A stretch of DNA of 29,627 bases, from positions 1 to 29,627 of the forward strand of contig JACPMQ010000017.1 in assembly GCA_016185955.1 (NCBI GenBank), given 5' to 3'. Position 1 is the first letter of the stretch. Every line of letters starts with the position of its first letter. Made by a program: the position numbers and the translations under genes. Of the stretch, positions 1 to 6,564 are shown in pieces. The DNA is from Candidatus Woesearchaeota archaeon. Its GTDB lineage: Archaea; Nanobdellota; Nanobdellia; Woesearchaeales; GW2011-AR4. The notes under the pieces were generated by a model that saw nothing but the letters and a program-made list of their open reading frames with translations, searched no databases and was not told the origin of the DNA.

Positions 1-37
1 AACCCAACTTTTCGGACAAAGTGATGTTAGCAGTTAC
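1..37 (-). repeat. Family B repeat, arm and terminus (partial)
   Basis: The last 13 bases (25-37) are TGTTAGCAGTTAC, the family B terminus. Bases 1-24, read on the minus strand, match the subterminal arm of the element at 29482. The rest of the element lies outside the window. It ends 8 bp from the next family B terminus at 46-58, so the two termini face each other. Confidence 0.7.
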
Positions 38-45
38 ATTTTTTA

Positions 46-254
46 GTAACTGCTAACAATATAAGTGGCTGCTCCAGAGCCGCGCTACAGGCAAAATGGC
101 GCATCTTGATTCTTTTTTATAATAAAAATATCTTTACAGATACACGCCATTTTAATAGCACAATTAACATTCTTCTGCCCGCCCACCGCCCCTAATAATG
201 GAGCAGCCACTTTAAGTTTTATATATATTTAGAATAAGAGGTGTTAGCAGTTAC
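46..254 (+). repeat. Composite repeat copy 1: family B termini enclosing family A element
   Basis: The outer ends are GTAACTGCTAACA (46-58) and TGTTAGCAGTTAC (242-254), perfect inverted repeats. Inside is a family A element at 63-212 with perfect 13-bp inverted ends (63-75 AAGTGGCTGCTCC; 200-212 its complement). A further inverted pair, AAAATGGCG and CGCCATTTT, lies inside A. No ORF is visible. The left spacer between the B and A ends is 4 bp and the right spacer 29 bp, so the outer part has a definable orientation. The same outer arrangement recurs at 12214-12423 with A flipped. Probably a non-autonomous mobile element; a structured RNA is possible. Confidence 0.85.
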
Positions 255-281
255 GCATTTTGGAAGTATTTAAATAGTACT

Positions 282-326
282 TTTATCATTATTAATAAAA
301 GGGTGTTTATCATTATTAATAAAAGG
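282..326 (+). repeat. 21-bp tandem duplication upstream of the LRR gene
   Basis: The 21 bases at 282-302 are repeated exactly at 306-326, a 24-bp period. The duplication sits between a TATA-like TTTAAATA (269-276) and the ATG at 336. It therefore lengthens the promoter-to-start distance to about 60 nt; without it the distance would be nearer 36. Confidence 0.8.
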
Positions 327-335
327 TTGTTGGAA

Positions 336-1478
336 ATGAAGAAAACAATTTTGATTTTGATGTTATTGGTTTTTGTTAATTCTGTCTTTGCTCAAGAGAC
401 TTGCGAATATAATGGCATCAAAACAGAGTTTAGCTACCCTTATCAGGAGCCAGGAAAAAAAGCAGAGTACAAAGATGAGAAATTTGTACGCATGGTTGAT
501 TCAAAAGTTGTAAAAAATTTGGAGCAGTTAAAAGGGCTAATATGCTTAGAATCTGCTGATTTTTATAATCAAGGGATTTCCGGAGATTTAGAAAAACTAA
601 AAGGCTTGATAAGCCTGAAAGTTCTAAGTTTGCATACTAATCCTAATGTTCAAGGAGATGTTTGCGCTTTTAGCAAGGCTACTAAGCTAAAAAGCTTGAA
701 ATTGGCTTTTGACGAGAAAGTTTACGGAGATATTTCATGCTTAAAAGATTTAAACTTAGATACTTTTGCCATGACTTATTCAAAAATTTCTGGAGACCTT
801 TCTGATTTAAGCCATATGACAAATTTAAAGGCGCTGTATCTTAGCGGAACAAATATTGCTGGAAACATCTCTTCTTTAAGCGGCTTAACCAATTTGGAAG
901 AATTGACATTATCTGATTCAGAAATGGATGGCTCTAAATTTTATGGAGACTTGGCTTCCCTTGATAATCTAAAAAAATTAAGAAGGGTTGCTCTTTACAA
1001 TATGGGTGCAACTAATTGCGAGCATTTCCATGAAGTTCATCCTAACATTGAAGGTGGATGCTCTGATAAATCAAAATCTACAGTAACAAACACTAATGTA
1101 GAATCTGAAAAAATTATCGGAAAAGAAGCCCGCATGCCAATGGATGCTCCAAAAGATGACGGTCCTAAAAGTAGTGATGGGCCTCCGGAAGAATGCATAG
1201 TGAACAAACAGTTCATTGGTGAGGACAAATGCAGAGCTTTGATGGATAAAAAGCATGCAAAAGGTTCCTCTGGCGCTCCGCCTCCGAAAGAATGCATTGT
1301 AAATGGAAAGTTTATTGGTGATGATAAGTGTATGGCTTTGGTAGACAAAACGTCTTCGACAAAAACATCTTCAGTGCAACAAGAAAAAACTGAACCACGG
1401 GGGGCAGTAAACAAGGCAGTAACTAAAAAAGGCCTCATGCAAAAAGTGATTAATTGGCTTGTTTCATTGTTTAAATAA
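336..1478 (+). CDS. Exported leucine-rich-repeat protein with Cys-repeat tail
   Basis: A surface or secreted protein of unknown function. From the ATG at 336 it has a Sec-type signal peptide (MKKTILILMLL...VFAQ, about 20 residues). About five LRR-like units of roughly 23 residues follow (about residues 50-220), with L..L..L.L and recurring G(D/N)(I/L)S turns. Then come two copies of a short cassette, P(E/K)ECIVN..FIG(E/D)DKC.AL.DK, about 40 residues apart, each with two cysteines. The C-terminal 15 residues (MQKVINWLVSLFK) form a hydrophobic or amphipathic helix that may touch the membrane. A longer reading starts at GTG 303 but would bury the signal peptide and run through the duplication, so ATG 336 is preferred. 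LRR proteins often bind other proteins; the partner is unknown. Confidence 0.75.
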   Translation: MKKTILILMLLVFVNSVFAQETCEYNGIKTEFSYPYQEPGKKAEYKDEKFVRMVDSKVVKNLEQLKGLICLESADFYNQGISGDLEKLKGLISLKVLSLHTNPNVQGDVCAFSKATKLKSLKLAFDEKVYGDISCLKDLNLDTFAMTYSKISGDLSDLSHMTNLKALYLSGTNIAGNISSLSGLTNLEELTLSDSEMDGSKFYGDLASLDNLKKLRRVALYNMGATNCEHFHEVHPNIEGGCSDKSKSTVTNTNVESEKIIGKEARMPMDAPKDDGPKSSDGPPEECIVNKQFIGEDKCRALMDKKHAKGSSGAPPPKECIVNGKFIGDDKCMALVDKTSSTKTSSVQQEKTEPRGAVNKAVTKKGLMQKVINWLVSLFK

Positions 1479-1513
1479 ACTTCTTTGAAAGTAACAATCA
1501 TAAAAAATAAATT

Positions 1514-2428
1514 TTATTTATTATCATCATTAGCTTCGCTGTCTTCAATCAGCTCATTAACTTCTTTGACACTTTCTTCCTGCTCAAATTCATGCAATCT
1601 TACCATTTCTTTTGCGTCATACTTGTATAATGGTTTTTGCTCATGCACAATATCATAGCTTATCGGGTTTATTACCATGCCGTCTGTTGCAGCTATAACC
1701 TTCACATTAGTTTCCTTTTGTATTTCCTTTGCCTCGTATAAAGGCTCTGCTTTGAGCATGCTGCTCCCAAAATGAGTTATTATTGCCAATTTAGGGTTTG
1801 TCTTTTTTATTATCTTAATTGCATCTTCCTTGCATAAATTATCATCATTTTCTTCCTTTTTCAAGTAAGGGACATTTAATATGAGTATGTTTGAATTTTT
1901 ATAGGCATGAACCATCTCTTCATTATAGCAAGTATCCCCGCTGTAAGTAATTGCATAATCAGGAGTAATAAACTTAAAGCCGATTGCATTAGGCTCGGAA
2001 TGTTTTGCCTTTATTGCTATAACCTCTATGTTATTTATTCCGACCTTTCTGCCGGCTTCAAGAATTACAAACCTCTCAAGGCAATTTTTATAGTATTTCT
2101 GCAAAAAAGGCTGATGGTTTAAAAATCCGTTTATTACAGTTTTATTTGCCACTAAAACTCCTTTTTTGTCAAAACCCCCATATGTCATGGCATCTATAAC
2201 AGCATTAATATCATTGCAATGGTTTATGTGGTTGTGAGTCACAAATAAACCAGTGTTTGCCCTTAGGTTTATTCCCGCTTCTTTTGCCGCACTTAATGCG
2301 CCAGGACCTGGATCAATATGATATTGATCGTCATCTATTTGCAGAATAATGCCGCCAGATGTCCTTATCTGTTTTGTAACTACATAACTATCGCCGCCAG
2401 TTCCAAGAAAAATAAGGTTGGATGTAAT
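1514..2428 (-). CDS. Metallo-beta-lactamase-fold hydrolase with non-canonical start
   Basis: A metal-dependent hydrolase of the MBL superfamily; the substrate is unknown. The frame stays open well upstream of the first ATG (2242), encoding the expected first beta strands: FLGTGGDSYVV, then IDPGPGAL, then the metal motif THNHINHCND. Translation from ATG 2242 would remove the core. The only plausible start between the upstream in-frame stop and this N-terminus is ATT at 2428, preceded by a GGGGGT purine run and a TATA-like element near 2459-2470. That gives 304 aa. In HxHxDH the Asp is replaced by Asn (HNHINH), although the later GD (YSGDT) and ITHFG histidine are present. The family call is firm; the ATT start is inferred. 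Confidence 0.75.
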   Translation of the reverse strand: MTSNLIFLGTGGDSYVVTKQIRTSGGIILQIDDDQYHIDPGPGALSAAKEAGINLRANTGLFVTHNHINHCNDINAVIDAMTYGGFDKKGVLVANKTVINGFLNHQPFLQKYYKNCLERFVILEAGRKVGINNIEVIAIKAKHSEPNAIGFKFITPDYAITYSGDTCYNEEMVHAYKNSNILILNVPYLKKEENDDNLCKEDAIKIIKKTNPKLAIITHFGSSMLKAEPLYEAKEIQKETNVKVIAATDGMVINPISYDIVHEQKPLYKYDAKEMVRLHEFEQEESVKEVNELIEDSEANDDNK

Positions 2429-2621
2429 TTTTACCCCCTAATGCTCTTTAGACAGCTACATTATAAATTTTTCTATAGCTGACGATAATCCAGCTTAGGA
2501 ATTTGCCAAGCGGCAGAAACTTTTGTGCCAAACAAAGTTATTTTCACTTGAAGAACGGCAAGCTGATAGTTTGCCGGAGAGCTGACAAAAAACAATTTGC
2601 GATAGCGTAAGATACCAAATA

Positions 2622-2629
2622 TTTTTATA
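2622..2629 (+). promoter_or_regulatory. TATA box of the cysteine-cluster gene
   Basis: TTTTTATA is centred about 26 nt before the ATG at 2652, the distance expected for a leaderless archaeal transcript. There is no SD sequence before that ATG, which agrees. Confidence 0.5.
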
Positions 2630-2651
2630 CACAAAATTTTAATTGCAGCCT

Positions 2652-3002
2652 ATGATTGAACTCTTCAAAAAACAAAACTTCCAATGCAACCGCTACTGCG
2701 GAGAATGCTGCAAAAAGTTAATTGTGCAAGTAAGCAAAAAAGAGATTGGGAAGATTGCAGCTTTAGGGCATAAAAAAGAGGAATTTGCTGCAGCAGATTT
2801 AATAGACTCAAAAAAATTTGTGCTAAAAAAGAATCATGATGGCTGCGTTTTTCTGAAAAAGCACAAAGATGGAAAGTATTCATGCAGCATATATGAAAAC
2901 AGGCCTAAGATATGCAGGCAATACCCTTTTTTTAAAAAAAATGCTGTTAAAAGCTGCCTTCCTTCAGATTTGTATCCTATTCGCAATAACCTTTTTAAAT
3001 AA
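2652..3002 (+). CDS. YkgJ/UPF0153-type zinc- or iron-binding cysteine-cluster protein
   Basis: A small protein of 116 aa with the cysteine pattern of the YkgJ-like family (Zn/Fe-chelating domain). The N-terminal cluster is CNRYCGECC (about residues 12-20), followed by a single Cys in GCVFL, a Cys in YSCSIYENRPKICRQYPF, and a last Cys near the C-terminus. The phrase YENRPKICRQYPF is characteristic of the family. The biochemical role is not established. A TTG three codons upstream could also serve as the start, but ATG 2652 fits the TATA spacing. It precedes the ribosomal gene and is probably transcribed separately. Confidence 0.75.
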   Translation: MIELFKKQNFQCNRYCGECCKKLIVQVSKKEIGKIAALGHKKEEFAAADLIDSKKFVLKKNHDGCVFLKKHKDGKYSCSIYENRPKICRQYPFFKKNAVKSCLPSDLYPIRNNLFK

Positions 3003-3057
3003 CACCTTATTCCAGAATTATTAAAAATTCCGCCGTTCTGTGAACGCCAGGATTTTT

Positions 3058-3065
3058 AAGGAGGT
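3058..3065 (+). promoter_or_regulatory. Strong Shine-Dalgarno for eS6
   Basis: AAGGAGGT lies 7 nt before ATG 3073. It decides the start in favour of MNSFKLNIAD over an upstream in-frame codon at 3040. Confidence 0.8.
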
Positions 3066-3072
3066 AAACACT

Positions 3073-3501
3073 ATGAACAGCTTTAAGCTTAATATTGCGG
3101 ATGCAAAATCCGGAAAAGGATATAAAATGGAAGTTAAGGACGAACAAGCAGCGCCTTTTATTGGGCTTAATATAGGGGAAACAATAGATGGCAGCAAATT
3201 TGGCATGGATGGCTATGAATTCGCTATAACCGGCGGCACAGATTATTGCGGCTTTCCGATGAGAAAGGGAATTATAGGCATAAGAAAAAAAATAGCCATA
3301 TATCAAAGTGTTGGCTTTAGAGGCGGCTTAAAGGGCATGAAAAAAAGAAAAACTGTGTGCGGCCATAAAATACACGAAAAGATATCTGCAATAAACCTTA
3401 AAGTCATAAAGGAAGGGGCAAAAAATCTTTCTGATATTTTTAATGTCAAAGAAGAAGGCAAAGATGCAAAAGAAAAAGAAACAAAAGAAGAAAAAAAGTA
3501 A
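3073..3501 (+). CDS. rps6e: 30S ribosomal protein eS6 (S6e)
   Basis: A small-subunit ribosomal protein found in archaea and eukaryotes, 142 aa from the SD-supported ATG. The family signature is plain: an N-terminal FKLNIAD strand, then IG..IDGS.FGMDGYEFAITGGTD, then GFPMRKGI, a basic region with RKRKTV-like character (KKRKTVCG) and a Lys/Glu-rich tail. The tail (about residues 120-142) is low-complexity KEEGKDAKEKETKEEKK. It lies 28 nt upstream of the aIF2 gamma gene, an arrangement common in archaea, so co-transcription is likely. Confidence 0.95.
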   Translation: MNSFKLNIADAKSGKGYKMEVKDEQAAPFIGLNIGETIDGSKFGMDGYEFAITGGTDYCGFPMRKGIIGIRKKIAIYQSVGFRGGLKGMKKRKTVCGHKIHEKISAINLKVIKEGAKNLSDIFNVKEEGKDAKEKETKEEKK

Positions 3502-3529
3502 GTAATAACAAGCTAGATTAGGTCAAATT

Positions 3530-4777
3530 ATGTCAAAAAAACCAAAACCAGATGAAAAAAAAGAAAATTTCTTGCAGCCTGAGCTTAATATAGGGATGGT
3601 AGGCCATGTTGACCATGGAAAAACCACTTTACTGGAAACATTATCTGGAGTTTGGGCAGACACTCATTCTGAGGAAATAAAGAGAGGCATTACAATAAGG
3701 CTAGGCTATGCCGATGCCATCTTCTATAAGGAAGGCGATGCTTACACTACAAAGCCCAAAGATATTTCCAAAGCAAAGGCATTAAGAAAAGTGAGTTTTG
3801 TTGATGCTCCGGGCCATGAAAGCCTGATGGCAACTATGCTTTCAGGAGCGACAATAATGGACGGGGCTTTGCTTCTTGTAGCTGCAAATGAAACATGCCC
3901 TCAGCCGCAAACGAGGGAGCATTTAATGGCACTGCAAATTATAGGAATAAAAAACATTGTCATTGCCCAAAATAAGATAGACCTTGTTGATGAAAATGAG
4001 GCTATAAAAAACTACAATCAGATTAAGGACTTCATAAAAAAAACAGCTTATGAAAATGCGCCTATAATACCAATATCTGCGCAGCACAATGCTGGAATAA
4101 GCAATTTAATCAAAGCTATTGAGGAAACAATTATTACCCCAAAAAGTGACAGGAGCAAAAACCCTATAATGTTTGTTGCAAGAAGTTTTGACATCAATAA
4201 GCCCGGAACATTGCCTGAAAACTTAGTAGGAGGAGTTATTGCTGGCGGCTTAAAGCAAGGAATCTTAAAAAAAGAGGATGAAATAGAAATAAGGCCTGGC
4301 AGAAAAATAATTGAAAAAAATAAGGAAATCATGAAGCCCATTAAAACAAAGATTATTGATTTAAGATATGGCGGCATTTCTGTTGATGAGATTTACCCTG
4401 GAGGGACTGTAGGAATATTAACCTCACTTGACCCTTCAATTGTGAAAGCAGACCAATTAACAGGCTCTCTTGTAGGGCTCCCTAAAAAATTGCCAGACAC
4501 TTTGTATGAGATAACACTTGAGCCTCATCTGCTTGAAAGGGTGGTTGGAACGCAAGAAGAGCTTACTGTCCAGCCAATAAAGATGAATGAAGCTTTAATG
4601 CTAAATGTAAATTCAGCTGCAACAGTCGGCATAGTTACGTCTCTAAAGAAAAAAAGTGTTGTATGCAAGCTAAAAATACCCATTTGCACGGAAATAAACT
4701 CAAGGGTTACTATATCGAGAAGGATAGGCAACCGCTTTAGGCTGATTGGCTATGCTGAGATACTTGAGGGTAAATAA
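3530..4777 (+). CDS. eif2g: Translation initiation factor aIF2 subunit gamma
   Basis: The GTPase subunit of archaeal initiation factor 2, which carries Met-tRNAi to the 30S subunit. It has 415 aa. G1 is GHVDHGKTT (about residues 26-34), the switch 1 region includes EEIKRGITI, G3 is DAPGHE, and G4 is QNKIDL. Domains II and III follow, ending IGYAEILEG. In place of the zinc knuckle usual between switch 1 and G3 (two Cys pairs), this protein has IFYKEGDAYTTKPKD without cysteines, so the metal site appears lost. AGGTCA before the ATG may serve as a weak SD. It directly follows eS6. Confidence 0.95.
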   Translation: MSKKPKPDEKKENFLQPELNIGMVGHVDHGKTTLLETLSGVWADTHSEEIKRGITIRLGYADAIFYKEGDAYTTKPKDISKAKALRKVSFVDAPGHESLMATMLSGATIMDGALLLVAANETCPQPQTREHLMALQIIGIKNIVIAQNKIDLVDENEAIKNYNQIKDFIKKTAYENAPIIPISAQHNAGISNLIKAIEETIITPKSDRSKNPIMFVARSFDINKPGTLPENLVGGVIAGGLKQGILKKEDEIEIRPGRKIIEKNKEIMKPIKTKIIDLRYGGISVDEIYPGGTVGILTSLDPSIVKADQLTGSLVGLPKKLPDTLYEITLEPHLLERVVGTQEELTVQPIKMNEALMLNVNSAATVGIVTSLKKKSVVCKLKIPICTEINSRVTISRRIGNRFRLIGYAEILEGK

Positions 4778-4790
4778 TGCTTTTGGATGA

Positions 4791-5075
4791 ATAGCAGCCA
4801 CTCATATCAACTATTTCTTCGCCTGCAAGCGCAAGCTATGGCTTTTCTCAAGGAAAATACAATGCGAGCAGGAATCAGAGCTTGTAAAAATCGGCAAAAT
4901 CTACCATGACGATTTCGAAAAGGACAATATAGAGATAGGGAACATAAAGATAGATAAACTAAAAGATGGAAAAGTATTTGCAGCTTCAAGAATTAAAAAT
5001 TTGTTTTTAGTTTTAATAGAACTATTGTAGGATTGAAATTAAGAAAAAAAGGAATAGAAACCATTAATTTTTGCT
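4791..5075 (+). pseudogene. Decayed Cas4-like nuclease remnant
   Basis: One reading frame across this region gives THINYFFACKRKLWLF, then ESELVKIGKIYHDDFEK, then IKIDKLKDGKVF, and after an in-frame TAG (5028) GLKLRKKGIE. These match, in order, conserved parts of Cas4 (PD-(D/E)XK/RecB family): the N-terminal INYYxxCxRKLWLF with the first cluster Cys, the V.xGkxiH helix, the (I/K)xD strand and the LLKxxGIE helix. The frame has no ATG (TGA at 4788, then ATA), an internal TAG, and no recognisable GEVKxS segment or C-terminal cysteines. The motif match is by memory of the family. No CRISPR array or other cas gene is visible, so it could also derive from a stand-alone or viral Cas4-like gene. Confidence 0.6.
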
Positions 5076-5080
5076 ATCTT

Positions 5081-6550
5081 TCAACCTTCCCTTTGCCTTT
5101 TTCTTTCTATGTATGGCTTGAATAAAAAAATGACAAAAATAACTGCAAGCATAATAACTATTGTTTTTATGTTACTAAAAATAAATTTAATCAGCCCCTT
5201 TTTCTCTGAATCAGGAGTAGCTCGAACTGCTTCGCCTGTCAGCAATTCCTCTGCAGGCTGTGATGTTATTTCCTCTTGTTTTTTTGTTTCCTCTGGCAAT
5301 TTTGCCTTTTCTATTCCTATTGCAAAAAAGCTGAAGCCAGCAGTTGTTGCCTTGAAGATGTGATTGCCATCTGCTGTTGTTCCGCCATAAGAAGTAGCCA
5401 GCTTGTCCCAGGAATTTACAAATCGATAGACTGCAACATCAGCAACATCAGCGCCATTTGCCTTTAGCCATGAATCCTTTACCGAAAAGGAAAGCGTAGC
5501 ACTTGCAATATCCTCATCTTTAGCATTTTTTTTGCTAAGTTCAACATATTGGTATGCAATGCCATCAAAAATAGTCCCCTTCACAGGATTTTCAGAATAG
5601 CTGTTTACCTTTACCTCAAAATTTACAAGAGCATTTGCTACAGATATTTCAACAGATGTTAATGCGATTAACTTGCTCTTTAGAGCCATTGATACTGTGC
5701 TTCCTTTGCTGACTTTATCCCATAACTTTGATGTTGACTCAAGAGGTGTTGCTGCACCACCTCCACCGCCGCCTCCACCACCACCGCCACCACTACTGCT
5801 ACTGCTACTATCGCTGCTGCTGCCGCAGTTTGAGCAGCTTATGGTTTTGCTTATGGAATCTGTTTTGCTTGCAGTGCCTGAAGGATTGCTTGTAGCCTCT
5901 GCTGATACTGAATAAGAGCAAGTAGTGCTTCCCATTGTAACAGTCCATGTGTTTGAATAAGTTTGCCCATCAGTCAAGCCAGTTGTTGATGAAGTAGCTG
6001 ACTGGCTGCCTATGCTGCAGCCACCGCTGCTTACTGAAAAAGTAAGGGTTATATCTGTACTGCCGCCGGAAGTAGCTTGAGATGTAACATCCACATTAGA
6101 GCTGGATGTAGCAGTATCAGCAGAATTGGTTGCTGTAACAGTAACATCAATAACATTAACTGTAATGGTATTATCAGCCACATAAGTATCGGTTACATCA
6201 TCCAGCAAAATTCTAGAAAATCCGTTAACTCCTGCTTTCTTGCCTTTTAAGCCGGTAAATGAAACATCAGTTGAAGTTCCAGAATTTATATTTGTATTGA
6301 CAGTCTGCGCATAACTTGCACTTTCAAGCCAATTTGAAGCATCTGGATAAAGGGTTGCTGTGTTAAGCGTGCCTGACGCATCTCCCGTGTTTTGAACTGT
6401 TGCAGTGCATGAAAATTGATTGTTGATAACAACTTCGTCTGGGCTGCATGAAAATGCTGTTACCTCAAAATTAGCTGCTGCGTATATTTCAGGCATTATT
6501 AATAATATTGCTAACAACAATAAAACAAACGGCAGATAAATTTTTTTCAT
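5081..6550 (-). CDS. Exported surface protein with PGF-pre-PGF domain and C-terminal anchor
   Basis: 489 aa. The signal peptide is MKKIYLPFVLLLLAILLIMPEIYA. Two beta-rich, Ser/Thr-rich regions (about residues 26-235) resemble CARDB/Ig-like adhesion modules (FSCTATVQNTGDASGTL). A Ser run then 12 consecutive Gly form a linker at about 247-265. The C-terminal domain (about 270-415: SKLWDKVSKGSTVSMALKS, then FSVKDSWLKANG, then VYRFVNSWDKL, then AGFSFFAIG) matches the PGF-pre-PGF domain of archaeal surface proteins. One transmembrane helix near residues 455-475 with a basic tail (ERKRQREG) anchors it. It starts 14 nt after the stop of the 1857-aa gene, so the two probably form an operon. The GGN-repeat DNA near 5755-5800 could slip. 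Confidence 0.8.
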   Translation of the reverse strand: MKKIYLPFVLLLLAILLIMPEIYAAANFEVTAFSCSPDEVVINNQFSCTATVQNTGDASGTLNTATLYPDASNWLESASYAQTVNTNINSGTSTDVSFTGLKGKKAGVNGFSRILLDDVTDTYVADNTITVNVIDVTVTATNSADTATSSSNVDVTSQATSGGSTDITLTFSVSSGGCSIGSQSATSSTTGLTDGQTYSNTWTVTMGSTTCSYSVSAEATSNPSGTASKTDSISKTISCSNCGSSSDSSSSSSGGGGGGGGGGGGAATPLESTSKLWDKVSKGSTVSMALKSKLIALTSVEISVANALVNFEVKVNSYSENPVKGTIFDGIAYQYVELSKKNAKDEDIASATLSFSVKDSWLKANGADVADVAVYRFVNSWDKLATSYGGTTADGNHIFKATTAGFSFFAIGIEKAKLPEETKKQEEITSQPAEELLTGEAVRATPDSEKKGLIKFIFSNIKTIVIMLAVIFVIFLFKPYIERKRQREG

Positions 6551-6564
6551 TTTGTTTTACTCCA

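Noticed and set aside
63..212. Compensatory base changes in family A proving a conserved RNA structure.
   Set aside because: Copy 3 changes in the GTAGGT/GCCTAC arm pair within that copy, but copy 1 bases at the same places do not pair cleanly, so three copies give no reliable covariation.
46..254. attC-like integron cassette sites, because GTTAGC and GCTAAC recur as inverted ends around differing interiors.
   Set aside because: The core does not satisfy the GTTRRRY/RYYYAAC consensus, there is no integrase gene, and the interiors carry no ORF.
4807..4989. A 60-aa minus-strand ORF over the region after aIF2 gamma.
   Set aside because: It is the complement of the Cas4-like remnant and shows no motif or start signal of its own.
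5673..5915. A plus-strand ORF with a run of prolines.
   Set aside because: It is the shadow of the poly-Gly linker of the surface protein on the other strand.
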